A stretch of DNA of 64,000 nt from Acidaminococcus intestini DSM 21505 (GCF_000425045.1 NZ_AULA01000002.1:117041-181040); one strand, 5' to 3'. Numbered from the stretch's first letter, positions 9,295 through 18,777 are shown. Notes: a model not told the origin generated them from the letters alone. Made by a program: numbers and translations.

Positions 9295-9673
9295 GTTAGA
9301 AGGCTCTTATGAGCGGAGGAATGGTCATTATTTTTATTTTCTTTACAAAATTGAGAAAATTTACGTTTTATATTCACATTCATTGTCCACTTGTAACGTA
9401 CAACTTGGTTATTTTGCCCAATCTTGTGAGAATCGGCAAAGAGAAAAGCTATGATTTTACTGAACTCATTGAAGTTACATATAATATTTAACTTATGAAG
9501 CATTCCTTCTAAACGACAGGAAAGAAATGAAAAAGAGGCATGAAGACTCATTTTTCTCCCTCTTCCTCTTCCTTTCTCCTATAAGAAAAGCCCCCTATTC
9601 CTGATTGCCGAAGATGGTCCTTCCATTGAACCTCTTCCGCTAACAGAAACGGAAGATTCCAGAGAAGGATAAA
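9295..9673. other. AT-rich intergenic region between etfB and dnaE
   Basis: No convincing gene is seen. Frames open across the AT-rich part on both strands have no ribosome sites. The right end carries the dnaE terminator and the left end the etfBA promoter. Confidence 0.5.
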
Positions 9674-9704
9674 AAGGGTCCCTGTCAAAATTGCAGGGAC
9701 CCTT
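9674..9704 (-). terminator. Terminator after dnaE
   Basis: A perfect 11-pair stem (AAGGGTCCCTG with its complement, nine-base loop) is followed on the minus strand by TTTTTATCC, 16 bases past the dnaE stop. Confidence 0.9.
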
Positions 9705-9719
9705 ATGAAAAGACATGAC

Positions 9720-12700
9720 TCAGCGGAGGCCCTCCTCCCCTAGGACCCTTTTGATGGCGTCGGTAAATCCCGGTGCCTTCCCGTCCACCCAGAACTGGGG
9801 CCGCGTACGGATCACTTGCCGGGTCTCTTCCACATGAAGATAGACAGGATTTTTCCCATGAAAGGCGCTGAAAATGGCGCCCAGCTGGGCTTGGACATCG
9901 GGCGTGTTGCGTCCTTTGCCAATGAAAAGGTGGATTTCCTTTTCGCGCTCCCGCAAAGGTTCAATGCGATTGGCAAACAGGCGCGGTGTCTCTTCGTCAA
10001 ATTTCAGCATGCCCGTAATGGCGACAGGCTGATCTTCCTCAATCTGGCTGCGGCACTCCCCATACGTGCGGGGAAAGGCAATGACGCCGATGCTGCCAGT
10101 CAAATCTTCCAGCATAAAGGTCGCCATACGCTCCCCTTTTTTCGTTGAGCGGATGCGGACACCTGTAATGAGGCCGCCAACGGTCACGCGTTCGCCGTCA
10201 TGATAGTGTTCCTCCGTGCAGCGGGCAATACCGGTCATGGACGAAAGGACCTTGCGGAACGCGTCCAAGGGATGGCCCGTGACGTAAAATCCGATGAGTT
10301 CCTTTTCAAGACGCAGGACTTCGTCCTTAGGGATTTCCGGCAGGTCCGGGATAGGGATGGCCGCAGCGCTCTGCCGCGTATCGCCGCCAAACAGGGAAAG
10401 CTGCCCTGTCATGCGGTCATGCTGATCCTGGGCCGCCGCGTCAAGCGCCCGGTCCATGATGGCAAGAAGCTGACGGCGACGATAACCAAAGGTATCCATG
10501 GAACCGCTTTTGATGAGGTTTTCCACGACCCGCTTGTTGACCTTGGTCAGGTCTACCCGGCTGGCAAAGTCAAAAAAGTCCTTGAAAAGCCCATGTCTTT
10601 CCCTTTCCTTGAGGATAACGGCTACAGCCGTTTCCCCGACGCTCTTGATGGCGCCAAGGCCAAAGCGCACATTATCGCCATCAACGGAAAAAGCGGCTTC
10701 ACTGGAATTGATGTCAGGCGGCAGGACCTTGATGCCCATATCGCGGCAGACACTGATATACCAGCTGACTTTTTCCGCTACCGTGATCACGCTGTTAAGG
10801 AATGCCGCCATATATTCCACCGGATAATTGGCTTTAAGATACGCTGTCTGGTAGGCCACAAGGGCATAGGCGGCAGAATGGGATTTGTTGAAGCCATAAC
10901 CAGCAAAGTGCTGCAGCAGGGCAAAGATTTCTTCCCCCAGCTGACGGCTGATCTGGTGCTCCCTTGCCGCGCCGGCAAGGAACTTTTCCTTCATGCTGTC
11001 AAGGAGCTTTGCCTTCTTTTTTCCCATGGCGCGGCGCAGGATATCGGCTTCGCCCAAGCTAAAACCGCCGAGCACGGAGACAATCTGCATGACCTGTTCC
11101 TGATAAAGGATAACGCCGTACGTATCGGCTACAATGGGTTCCATAAGAGGATGCAGGACCCTAGCCGTGCGCTTTCCATGACGGCCGGCAATGAAGTCCT
11201 CCGCCATACCGCTTCCTAAGGGGCCCGGTCGATAAAGGGCCACAAGAGGGATGAGATCGGCCATGGATTCCGGTCCCAGTTCCTTCATCAGTCGGGTCAT
11301 CCCGTCTGATTCCATTTGAAAGACGGCCGCCGTATCACCTGCGCAGAGCATCTGACAAGTTTTGGGATCTTCGAGGTCAATATGGTGGATATCAAGCTTG
11401 ATGCCCTGATTCTTTTCGATCATCTTCACCGTATCATCAATGACAGTGAGGGTCCGGAGCCCCAAAAGGTCCATTTTAAGAAGGCCTAAGGCCTCGGAAC
11501 AGTCCTTGTCATACTGGGTACAGATATATTCATGGTCATCATCGCTTGTCGAGGTAATCTGGAGCGGGACGTAATTGGTCAGTTCTCCCGGCGTAATGAC
11601 AACCCCGGCCGCATGGGTCGACGTATGACGCGGCATGCCTTCGACACGGCCGGCAAAGTCCATGAGCTGGGCAATGCTGGGATCGTTCTGGACGAGCTGT
11701 TGGAGATCCCGGCTTCCTTCAAGGGCACTTTTAAGGGTTGTCCCCGGTGTATTGGGGATGAGTTTATTGACCTGCCCGACAACGTTCAAGGGCACTTCCA
11801 TCGAACGGCCCACATCCTTGATTGCCGCCTTGGCCGCCAGGGTCCCAAAGGTGACAATCTGGGCCACGTGGCTTTCTCCGTATTTACTGGCCAAATAGTC
11901 CACCACCAAATGGCGTTTCACATAACAGATATCCGTATCAATATCCGGCATGCTCACGCGTTCCGGATTAAGAAAACGTTCAAAGATGAGGTTATATTTC
12001 AAGGGATCGATGTCCGTAATGCCTGTAAGGTACGCAACAATGCTTCCGGCGGCACTGCCACGGCCCGGACCAACGGGTATATCATGGGTCCTGCAGTAAT
12101 TGATGAAGTCCCAGACAATGAGGAAGTAACCTGAATAGCCCATCTGACGGATGATACCAAGTTCATAGTCCATCCGCTTTTGAGCCGATCCATCATCCTT
12201 GGGATAGCGCTCTTGAAATCCTTTGACGCAGAGCTTTTTCAGATACGCATCCATACTCGTCTCCCCTTCGGGAAGTGGGAATTCAGGAAGGAGAAGATGC
12301 CCAAATTCAAGGGTGAGATCACAGCGGTCCGCGATTTCAAGAGTATTGTCAAGAGCCTCTGCGTCATCAGGGAAAAGAGCTTCCATTTCGCTTCGGCTCT
12401 TTAGATAATAGGAGTCGTTATTAAAGCGCATGCGCTGCGGGTCAAGATAGCGGGCATTGGTCTGGATACACAGGAGGATATCCTGACCCTTGGCATCGTC
12501 CTGATGGACATAATGGAGGTCATTTGTGGCAACAAGCTTCACGTTATATTTGCGGGCCAGGTGATGGAGTTCGTCGGCCACAGCCTTTTCCTCGGGCAGA
12601 CCATGATTTTGGATTTCGAGATAATAATGGTCCCTTCCAAAGATGTCAAGGTACTCAAGCATGACCTTTTCCGCCGTTTCCTTTTCGCCCCGCACGATGT

Positions 12701-13136
12701 GGCGGGCCACTTCTCCGGCCACACAGGCACTGAGGCAGATAAGGCCTTCATGATATTTGCGCAGGTCCTGTTTATCAATGCGCGGCTTATAGTAAAAGCC
12801 TTCAACCTGCCCAATGGAAACAAGCTTCATGAGGTTTTGGTACCCTGTCCGATTCTCGGCAAGAAGGATCAGATGATAAAGCTTGCCGCGGGCCTCCATA
12901 TTCTTTACGGTGTGGGAACCGCTTGTAATATAGACTTCGCAGCCAATGATGGGCTTGATTCCCTGCTTGACGCATTCCTGATAGAATTCGATGGCACCAT
13001 ACATGACACCATGATCGGTAATGGCAAGGGCCGGCATTCCCAGCTCCTTGGCATAACTGACAAGGTCCGGAATCCGGCAGGCCCCATCTAGGAGGCTGAA
13101 CTGCGTATGGGTATGGAGATGGACAAATTGATCCAT
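9720..13136 (-). CDS. dnaE: DNA polymerase III subunit alpha (DnaE)
   Basis: This is a C-family replicative DNA polymerase, 1138 residues. The N-terminal PHP domain retains its metal-binding motifs (HLHTHTQFSLLDG near residue 5, ITDHG near 40, NDLHYV near 205). The polymerase core carries GPGRGSAAGS, PDIDTD (two catalytic Asp) and the SHSAAYALVAYQTAYLKANYP motif. A tandem HhH region and an OB-fold (VGGLITGVRI...MATFMLEDLTG) follow near residue 1000. The ATG at 13136 has AAGGAG and begins at the conserved MDQFVHLHTHT; an 18-codon upstream extension is ignored. It sits between a terminator upstream and its own terminator downstream, so it is probably transcribed alone. Confidence 0.97.
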   Translation of the reverse strand: MDQFVHLHTHTQFSLLDGACRIPDLVSYAKELGMPALAITDHGVMYGAIEFYQECVKQGIKPIIGCEVYITSGSHTVKNMEARGKLYHLILLAENRTGYQNLMKLVSIGQVEGFYYKPRIDKQDLRKYHEGLICLSACVAGEVARHIVRGEKETAEKVMLEYLDIFGRDHYYLEIQNHGLPEEKAVADELHHLARKYNVKLVATNDLHYVHQDDAKGQDILLCIQTNARYLDPQRMRFNNDSYYLKSRSEMEALFPDDAEALDNTLEIADRCDLTLEFGHLLLPEFPLPEGETSMDAYLKKLCVKGFQERYPKDDGSAQKRMDYELGIIRQMGYSGYFLIVWDFINYCRTHDIPVGPGRGSAAGSIVAYLTGITDIDPLKYNLIFERFLNPERVSMPDIDTDICYVKRHLVVDYLASKYGESHVAQIVTFGTLAAKAAIKDVGRSMEVPLNVVGQVNKLIPNTPGTTLKSALEGSRDLQQLVQNDPSIAQLMDFAGRVEGMPRHTSTHAAGVVITPGELTNYVPLQITSTSDDDHEYICTQYDKDCSEALGLLKMDLLGLRTLTVIDDTVKMIEKNQGIKLDIHHIDLEDPKTCQMLCAGDTAAVFQMESDGMTRLMKELGPESMADLIPLVALYRPGPLGSGMAEDFIAGRHGKRTARVLHPLMEPIVADTYGVILYQEQVMQIVSVLGGFSLGEADILRRAMGKKKAKLLDSMKEKFLAGAAREHQISRQLGEEIFALLQHFAGYGFNKSHSAAYALVAYQTAYLKANYPVEYMAAFLNSVITVAEKVSWYISVCRDMGIKVLPPDINSSEAAFSVDGDNVRFGLGAIKSVGETAVAVILKERERHGLFKDFFDFASRVDLTKVNKRVVENLIKSGSMDTFGYRRRQLLAIMDRALDAAAQDQHDRMTGQLSLFGGDTRQSAAAIPIPDLPEIPKDEVLRLEKELIGFYVTGHPLDAFRKVLSSMTGIARCTEEHYHDGERVTVGGLITGVRIRSTKKGERMATFMLEDLTGSIGVIAFPRTYGECRSQIEEDQPVAITGMLKFDEETPRLFANRIEPLREREKEIHLFIGKGRNTPDVQAQLGAIFSAFHGKNPVYLHVEETRQVIRTRPQFWVDGKAPGFTDAIKRVLGEEGLR

Positions 13137-13153
13137 AAAGGACTCCTTATCAA

Positions 13154-13197
13154 TAAAAAAACAGGAAGATGCCGCAAAATCGCGCAGCACCTTCCCT
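13154..13197 (-). terminator. Terminator after the DUF1294 gene
   Basis: An imperfect stem (AGGGAAGGTGCTGC with GCGGCATCTTCCT) is followed on the minus strand by a run of seven T. It isolates dnaE from the operon upstream. Confidence 0.7.
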
Positions 13198-13235
13198 AGC
13201 TCAAACGGATGATGCAGAAAAGTACGGGACTTTCC

Positions 13236-13511
13236 TTATTTCAGATAGATGAGTCCCGCCACTTGGAGCAACATGATGAGAGGGACACCAAAGCGGAACT
13301 TTATATGCTGCGTCTTGTGCCGAAAGCGTTTCATCCCGCCAAAGGCCCCCATTCCGCCGCCAAAGACGACAAGAAGGAGCAGGACCTTTTCGGGAATGCG
13401 CCATTTATTATGGATGGCACAGTACTTATCATAGGCGTAGATGAAGAAGGCCGCCACATTGATGACAGCAAGATACGCCAAAAACAGCGGCTGGTCGAGG
13501 ATGGCTCGCAT
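13236..13511 (-). CDS. DUF1294 family small membrane protein
   Basis: The 91-residue product has the DUF1294 pattern: a first membrane span followed by AYDKYCAIHNKWRIPEKVLL, a glycine-rich span (VFGGGMGAFGGM), the conserved FRHKTQHIKF loop and a last hydrophobic helix. The function of the family is unknown. The ATG at 13511 follows AAAGGA and comes seven bases after the stop of the FAD oxidoreductase gene, so it is the last gene of that operon, before the terminator at 13154. Confidence 0.88.
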   Translation of the reverse strand: MRAILDQPLFLAYLAVINVAAFFIYAYDKYCAIHNKWRIPEKVLLLLVVFGGGMGAFGGMKRFRHKTQHIKFRFGVPLIMLLQVAGLIYLK

Positions 13512-13517
13512 GACGGG

Positions 13518-14906
13518 TTATCCTTTCCGCGCTGCGCGCTCACCAATCACGCGGGCGGCGTAGACACCGGATGCACTCGCCTGGGAAAGGCCGCGAGTAA
13601 TGCCCGCGCCGTCGCCGATGGCAAAGAAATTGGGCAGCTGGGTTTCCAGGTTGCCATCAAGTTCCAGACGGGAACTATAAAACTTGACCTCTACACCGTA
13701 AAGAAGCGTATCATCATTGGCCGTTCCTGGGGCAACCTTATCGAGCGCGTAAATCATTTCAATGATGTTGTCCAAATGCCGCTTTGGCAGGACAAGGCTC
13801 AAATCGCCGGGCACGGCGTTCAAGGTCGGTCGTAGAAAACTCTTGCTGAGACGATGGGCATTGGTTCGGCGGCCCTTGACCAAATCCCCGAAGCGCTGGA
13901 CAAGGACGCCGCCGCCCAGCATATTTGACAGGGAAGCGATGTGTTTTCCGTAGCGGTGCGGTTCCTTGAAAGGTTCTGTAAACTTGTTGCTCACAAGAAG
14001 GGCAAAGTTTGTATTGCCGCTGTTGCGGGCCGGATCGCTGAAGGAGTGCCCGTTGACCGTAACGATTCCATCCGTATTTTCTGCAACGACATACCCATTG
14101 GGATTCATGCAGAAAGTGCGGACCCTGTCGCCATACTGCTTGGTTGTATATACGAGTTTGGCTTCATAGACTTCATTTGTGATATCTTCAAAGACCTGAG
14201 CCGGCACTTCGACACGAACACCGACATCAACTTGGTTGTTTGTCAGGTCAAGTCCCAACTGTTCACATTCCTTGCTGAACCATTCGGCACCGGCGCGGCC
14301 CGGAGCACCAATGAGGTAGGTGCAGTCCACCGGTTCTTCCTGCCCTTTGATGAGGAGGCGATAGCCATCCTCTTTTTTTTCAATATGGTCCACCTGGGTA
14401 TCGCAGCTGATTTCAATGCCATGAGCCAAAAGGAAACGGTAGATGCTTCCCATCAGGAGGCGGTTGTTATCGGTCCCCAGATGACGGACCTTCGCGTTGA
14501 GCAGATGCAGGTCATGGCCCAGCGCTTTTTTCCCAATGCGACAGTTCTTTGTGGAAAAGACTTCCCCCGGCGCGCCGTGGCGGCAGTTGATTTCATCGAC
14601 ATAATCAATGAGTTCCATGACGGTCTTTTTCGGCAGGTAATCACTCAGCCAGCCGCCAAATTCCGTCGTAAAGTTATATTTGCCGTCAGAAAAGGCGCCG
14701 GCCCCGCCAAAGCCGCGCATAATGCTGCAGGGCGTGCAGCGGACACACTGTTCGGTCTTTCCTGCAATGATGGGACAGTTACGGAAATCAATGGCATGCC
14801 CTTCTTCAAGAATCACAACTTTTATATCGGGGTATTTCAGGGCAAATTCATAAGCGGCATAAATTGCCGCAGGACCGCCGCCAATGATTGCTACATCTCT
14901 TTTCAT
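13518..14906 (-). CDS. NAD(P)/FAD-dependent dehydrogenase (COG2509 type)
   Basis: The 462-residue flavoprotein starts with a dinucleotide-binding GGGPAAIYAAYEFA motif and belongs to the family of uncharacterised FAD-dependent dehydrogenases. A cysteine cluster, CVRCTPCSIMRGFGGAGAFSDGK, lies near residues 54-76, and the C-terminal FAD-closing motif FFAIGDGAGITRGLSQASASG lies near residue 430. The start ATG overlaps the stop of the upstream gene (ATGA), and a DUF1294 gene follows after seven bases. The substrate is unknown. The overlaps suggest tight translational coupling with the two envelope or peptidase-like genes before it, but no shared pathway is obvious. Confidence 0.88.
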   Translation of the reverse strand: MKRDVAIIGGGPAAIYAAYEFALKYPDIKVVILEEGHAIDFRNCPIIAGKTEQCVRCTPCSIMRGFGGAGAFSDGKYNFTTEFGGWLSDYLPKKTVMELIDYVDEINCRHGAPGEVFSTKNCRIGKKALGHDLHLLNAKVRHLGTDNNRLLMGSIYRFLLAHGIEISCDTQVDHIEKKEDGYRLLIKGQEEPVDCTYLIGAPGRAGAEWFSKECEQLGLDLTNNQVDVGVRVEVPAQVFEDITNEVYEAKLVYTTKQYGDRVRTFCMNPNGYVVAENTDGIVTVNGHSFSDPARNSGNTNFALLVSNKFTEPFKEPHRYGKHIASLSNMLGGGVLVQRFGDLVKGRRTNAHRLSKSFLRPTLNAVPGDLSLVLPKRHLDNIIEMIYALDKVAPGTANDDTLLYGVEVKFYSSRLELDGNLETQLPNFFAIGDGAGITRGLSQASASGVYAARVIGERAARKG

Positions 14907-15862
14907 TTCTTGAACACCTCTTTGTCATTGACCGTATTGAAAATAATGGAAGAAATCTGATTGATGGTCTTCATGGTTTCATCCTTGCGAAGGGCTTTAT
15001 CCGTCATGATGACAAGGATGTATTTTTCCTTGGCATAAATGATGCCCCCTGCATTTTGGACGCGGCCCTCACTGGTTGAGACCTGGGCAAGGCGCAGTTT
15101 CTTCGGAAGCAGGGCACCTAAAAGCTGCCGATCATTCTGTTTTTCCATGAGTCCCAACAGATAGGCATCCAGTTCCTTGGAAACACAGGTTCCTTCATAG
15201 AGCCGTGTTAGGAGCGTGACCATATCATTGACAGAGGTATAGGAAATGGTTTCACTTTTTTCCTTGTCCTCAGCCGTTTCTTCCGTTTTTACAAGATCGG
15301 GGCTCCCCAAAATGGTGTCTGCATACCCTTTTCGAAGAAGGTACGCATTGATTTCATCCCATCCGATAAAGCGCACGAGTTCATAAAGAGCGGTTTCATC
15401 CTGATCGAGCATCATGTCTTCCAAAAGGATGCGGACGGGAACCTTGCTCCCCGGCTTGATTTTGGAAAGAGCCGGGCTCTTTTTGCGTAGGGCCTTGGCT
15501 GTCACGGTGACCGTCTCATCAAGGGACAGATTGCCCTCTTTCACCGCATCCAGGAGCGCCGCTGCAACGTAAGGCCGGATGAGTCCTCCAGCTGGCATCT
15601 TTCCCGAAAAGTTATAAAAGACCTCTCCCGTATCGAGGGATTTATAATAGACAGAACTCGTTGCCCCCGACTGGGCAATGACATTATTAAGGAAAGTATA
15701 AGGCAGCTTTGTATCCTTATCATGGACAAGTTGGGATTCCTGTTTTTCAATTTCCTTTTTCTGGGCAATATATTTAGGGCTCTGATGAATGAGATGAAAG
15801 GATACCCCACCCACAAGAAGCAGGAGTAAAAGACACAAAAGAATCCGTTTGTTGATACTCAT
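14903..15862 (-). CDS. Exported beta-lactamase-fold protein lacking canonical catalytic motifs
   Basis: The 319-residue product has an N-terminal hydrophobic anchor or signal (residues 5-25, LLLLLLVGG) and then a domain with the order of class A beta-lactamases and serine hydrolases. The key motifs are degenerate: the SxxK position reads GLIR, the SDN position reads QDE within MLDQDETALYEL, and no KTG is found near the expected place (VSTSEGRVQNAGG). It is therefore more likely a non-catalytic binding or structural protein than an antibiotic-hydrolysing enzyme. The ATG at 15862 overlaps the preceding stop (ATGA), and the next gene start overlaps its own stop, so all three are translationally coupled. 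Confidence 0.75.
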   Translation of the reverse strand: MSINKRILLCLLLLLLVGGVSFHLIHQSPKYIAQKKEIEKQESQLVHDKDTKLPYTFLNNVIAQSGATSSVYYKSLDTGEVFYNFSGKMPAGGLIRPYVAAALLDAVKEGNLSLDETVTVTAKALRKKSPALSKIKPGSKVPVRILLEDMMLDQDETALYELVRFIGWDEINAYLLRKGYADTILGSPDLVKTEETAEDKEKSETISYTSVNDMVTLLTRLYEGTCVSKELDAYLLGLMEKQNDRQLLGALLPKKLRLAQVSTSEGRVQNAGGIIYAKEKYILVIMTDKALRKDETMKTINQISSIIFNTVNDKEVFKK

Positions 15863-16527
15863 AAGATTTCCATAACCCCCTGGTTTTGTTTGAGCCATCC
15901 TTCCCGTACTTTTCGGTCAGGAAGATAGCTTTCTACGTAAGACCAAAAGACGCGGTCATGATGCATGGAAAAAAGATGACACAATTCATGGACAACCACA
16001 TACTCCACCGCTGACGGCGTGCAAAAAACAAGATGCCAATTAAAGCGCAGATGTCCCCGGCTGCTGCATGAACCCCACCGTGTCCGTGCCTTGGATAAAG
16101 AAAAGGGCGGTGCGGGAAGCTGCATAAGGGCAGCGTAACGGCTGACAAGGCGCTGTAAAAACTCCTTTAAAAGCCCGTACAAATAGCGCTGCAGGTCCAC
16201 CTTTGCCGCAGTCACAGGAAAAAAGAGTTCCCCGCTTGTTTCCTTGAAGGAAATGCCATTTTCTTCCGTCATGCGAAGCGTCACGTTCCTTCCCAAGATA
16301 GGAAGGGTCTCCCCTTCCCTCAGAGTAAGGGCTCCGTAGCGAGCGCGGCGGCGGCGCATCCTCGCGGCGTGCGTCTCAATCCATTCCTTTTTTTCCGCTA
16401 CAAAACGATCAATATATATTTTTGGCGTCCCGTAAGGGGCCCGCACGATGAGCTGACCGTCCCGGTCGATTTCAAGGGCAAGGGTCCTTCGGCGTGAAAA
16501 AACAAGTTTTGAAGATACCATAGCCAT
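15859..16527 (-). CDS. DUF45 (YgjP-like) zinc metallopeptidase
   Basis: This is an approximately 222-residue cytoplasmic metallopeptidase-like protein of the M48-related YgjP/WLM family. The zinc site HELCHLFSMHH lies near residue 175, preceded by the family motif TRWGSCSSRGHLRFNWHL near residue 140. The C-terminus holds the conserved LxGWLKQN-like tail. Two in-frame ATGs (16527 and 16521) are possible, and a TTG further up is less likely. A TATAAT hexamer at 16531-16536 ends only three bases before the first ATG, so the message may be leaderless. It heads the operon that continues with the beta-lactamase-fold protein. Confidence 0.88.
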   Translation of the reverse strand: MAMVSSKLVFSRRRTLALEIDRDGQLIVRAPYGTPKIYIDRFVAEKKEWIETHAARMRRRRARYGALTLREGETLPILGRNVTLRMTEENGISFKETSGELFFPVTAAKVDLQRYLYGLLKEFLQRLVSRYAALMQLPAPPFSLSKARTRWGSCSSRGHLRFNWHLVFCTPSAVEYVVVHELCHLFSMHHDRVFWSYVESYLPDRKVREGWLKQNQGVMEIL

Positions 16528-16652
16528 TCTATTATAACACAATGTCCTTCCTGAAACGGGAAAAATATTTTAGCAGCGCTGTGACTCCGTCAGGAAAAAA
16601 GCTCTGTTCTAGGCGTCAGGAAAATGATTCCAAGACCTTTTGGGAGGCAAAA

Positions 16653-16684
16653 AAGACCCTCCGCCCAATGTAACGGAAGGTCTT
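16653..16684 (-). terminator. Terminator after the CNNM/CBS gene
   Basis: An 11-pair stem (AAGACCTTCCG with CGGAGGGTCTT) is followed on the minus strand by TTTTTTGCC. Confidence 0.85.
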
Positions 16685-16740
16685 GAAAAAGCTTTTTTTA
16701 GAAGAAGCAAGCCCTACATATCAGTTGGATCAGGTACAGT

Positions 16741-18033
16741 TCAGCCATGTTCTTCATTTTTTATAGGACGCACTTCAACAACAATTTCCTTCACGCGGTG
16801 GGCATCCGTCTTTGTCACCGTTACATGGAGATTCTTTTCGTCAAAGGAAGCCCCTTTTTCGGGAATTTCGCCCAGACGCTCAATGACCCATCCGCTGATG
16901 GAATTATTTTCCAGGCCATAGACAGCATTATCAAGGTCCAGGTAGCGGAAAAGATCAAAGAGGTTCGCGTTTTGTCCATTGGAATCGCAGTTAACAAGAT
17001 ACGTATGTTGGGCAATCTTGCGAAAAGATGAAGTCATGCGGTCATGTTCATCCCAAATCTCACCGACCAATTCTTCAACAATGTCCTCGGTTGTCACAAG
17101 GCCGTCAATGGTCCCATAACTATCGACAACAATAGCCATTTCCACCTTGGCCTTCTGCAAGTTTTGAATGACAAGGCCAATTTTTGTCGAAGTATGGACA
17201 AAAACCACAGGCTTCAAGATGGTCTTGAGGTCAAAATCAGGATCTTTGAGATAGGACGCATAAAAATCACGGGCATGGACGGCCCCGATGATTTCACTGT
17301 AGTCGTCCTTAAAAACGGGAAGACGGGAGAATCCTTTTGTTGAAAAAATGGCAAGGGCCGCTTTGTTTCCCTCAGAAATATCGATGGCTTCAATGTCGAC
17401 ACGAGGCGTCATGATCTCCCGAACACGGATATCACTGAATTCAATGGCTGACTTGATGCGCAGGCTGTCCGCTTTCTTGATGAAGCCCCCTGTTTCCACT
17501 TCATCAACCATGAGCATGAGTTCCTCTTCCGTAGCAGAACGAGGGGGCATCTTGGAAGCATAGCGTCCCATGGCCTTTTTGACGATACGGAACAAAAAGG
17601 TAAAGGGAATAAATAGGAGGACGAGGACGGAAAGGAGCCGCGCCGATTTCATGGCATATTTTTCAGGTTGATCCTTAGCGAGGTCTTTAGGGATGATTTC
17701 TCCAAAAATCAGGATGATGACTGTCGTCAGCACCGTAGCAAGGGCAAGGCCCGAAGCTCCCATATAGGCTGTTGAGACGGCAGCAGCCAAGGAGGCCGCA
17801 GCAATGTTGACGACATTATTGCCAATCAGGATGGTCGTGAGCGTCCGGTCAAAACTGTCAAGGAGTTTCATCACGATGCTCGCCCGTTTATCACCCGTGC
17901 GGGCGATATTCTTGAGCCGCAGTTTGTTGCTTCCGGTCAGCGCGGTTTCCGCCGCTGAAAAAAACGCCGAAAAAAAGATAAAAAGAACAAGGATCAGGGC
18001 AAGGATCCCTGATGGGATTTCAAGATTTTCCAA
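16741..18033 (-). CDS. CNNM/CBS/CorC domain membrane protein (hemolysin C family)
   Basis: The 430-residue product has the three-part layout of the HlyC/CorC (DUF21) family: an N-terminal CNNM membrane domain with four spans (LFIFFSAFFSAAETALTGSN near residue 17), a pair of CBS domains (residues about 210-330, IMTPRVDIEAID and TTEDIVEELVGEIWDEHD), and a C-terminal transporter-associated domain. Relatives act in Mg2+ or Co2+ efflux, or in Na+ and heavy-metal tolerance. I place the start at TTG 18033 because AAAAGGAAG precedes it, the protein then begins at a normal length, and the longer frame would start inside the promoter. Confidence 0.92.
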   Translation of the reverse strand: MENLEIPSGILALILVLFIFFSAFFSAAETALTGSNKLRLKNIARTGDKRASIVMKLLDSFDRTLTTILIGNNVVNIAAASLAAAVSTAYMGASGLALATVLTTVIILIFGEIIPKDLAKDQPEKYAMKSARLLSVLVLLFIPFTFLFRIVKKAMGRYASKMPPRSATEEELMLMVDEVETGGFIKKADSLRIKSAIEFSDIRVREIMTPRVDIEAIDISEGNKAALAIFSTKGFSRLPVFKDDYSEIIGAVHARDFYASYLKDPDFDLKTILKPVVFVHTSTKIGLVIQNLQKAKVEMAIVVDSYGTIDGLVTTEDIVEELVGEIWDEHDRMTSSFRKIAQHTYLVNCDSNGQNANLFDLFRYLDLDNAVYGLENNSISGWVIERLGEIPEKGASFDEKNLHVTVTKTDAHRVKEIVVEVRPIKNEEHG

Positions 18034-18067
18034 AGTGACACTTCCTTTTAGGATGATGATTCCCCTT

Positions 18068-18096
18068 ATTATAGAAAAAGTGGGAAGCAAGGTCAA
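18068..18096 (-). promoter_or_regulatory. Sigma-70 type promoter of the CNNM/CBS gene
   Basis: TTGACC and TATAAT are separated by exactly 17 bases on the minus strand. The predicted start is near 18061, which supports the TTG start codon at 18033. Confidence 0.85.
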
Positions 18097-18114
18097 ATCA
18101 GGAGCCTGCCGTCA

Positions 18115-18777
18115 TCAGCCAAAGGCATGGGTCAAAAGACCGTCCTTGAGGGCCTCTACCGTAGCAGCAAGCCCAAGAGGATGAGCAGCGGCAAGCTCCG
18201 TTTCCTTTCCGTAGCCGTAGGTTACCCCTACACAGTCGATGCCTATCTTGCGGGCACCTTCAACATCATAGGCCGTATCCCCCACCATGAGGACGCGTTC
18301 CTTTGTCTTTTGAAGGCCAAGCCGGTTCAGGACCTCTGCGATGACTGCACTTTTGGTTCGCCGGGAGGCATCGAAGGAAGCACCGCCAATTTCCCGAAAA
18401 TAAGGCGTAAGGCCAAAATGATCGGTAATGTGGCGCACAAAAACTTCCGGTTTGGCCGATGCCGTAGCAAGCAGGAACCCTGCCTCATCAAGCGCCTCCA
18501 ATAGGTCCGTAATGCCTGGGTACAGTTCATTTTCAAAGATGCCGATTGCAGTGTAGCGTTTCCGGTTCAGAGCTGTCGCTTCAAGGGCCATGGCTTCGGT
18601 AAACCCAGGAAGGGTCAGGAAAGAATCGACAAGGGGCGGTCCGATGAAATAAAAAAGGTCCTTTTTTGCAGGCACCGGCATGCCTAGTTCCCTGAGCGCA
18701 TATTGGACGCAGCGGATGATTCCCTCCTCCGATTTCGTGAGGGTTCCGTCAAGGTCAAAGAATATCACGTCTTTCAT
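18115..18777 (-). CDS. HAD superfamily phosphatase (phosphoglycolate phosphatase-like)
   Basis: The 220-residue HAD hydrolase has all four family motifs: FFDLDGTLTKSEEG at the N-terminus (nucleophile Asp), a motif II Ser/Thr near TASAKPE, a Lys in RTKSAVIAEVL, and MVGDTAYDVEGARKIG near residue 170. A helical cap domain is inserted after motif I, as in PGP and 5'-nucleotidase-type members. The ATG at 18777 follows AAAGGA; an upstream extension of 13 codons is unlikely. The substrate is not predictable. It lies just after the terminator of the floA-linked small gene. Confidence 0.88.
   Translation of the reverse strand: MKDVIFFDLDGTLTKSEEGIIRCVQYALRELGMPVPAKKDLFYFIGPPLVDSFLTLPGFTEAMALEATALNRKRYTAIGIFENELYPGITDLLEALDEAGFLLATASAKPEVFVRHITDHFGLTPYFREIGGASFDASRRTKSAVIAEVLNRLGLQKTKERVLMVGDTAYDVEGARKIGIDCVGVTYGYGKETELAAAHPLGLAATVEALKDGLLTHAFG

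Noticed and set aside
9264..9551. 95-codon minus-strand frame upstream of etfB
   Set aside because: It contains the etfBA promoter, is AT-rich and has no ribosome site.
14903..15862. Beta-lactam resistance gene
   Set aside because: The catalytic motifs of class A beta-lactamases are missing.
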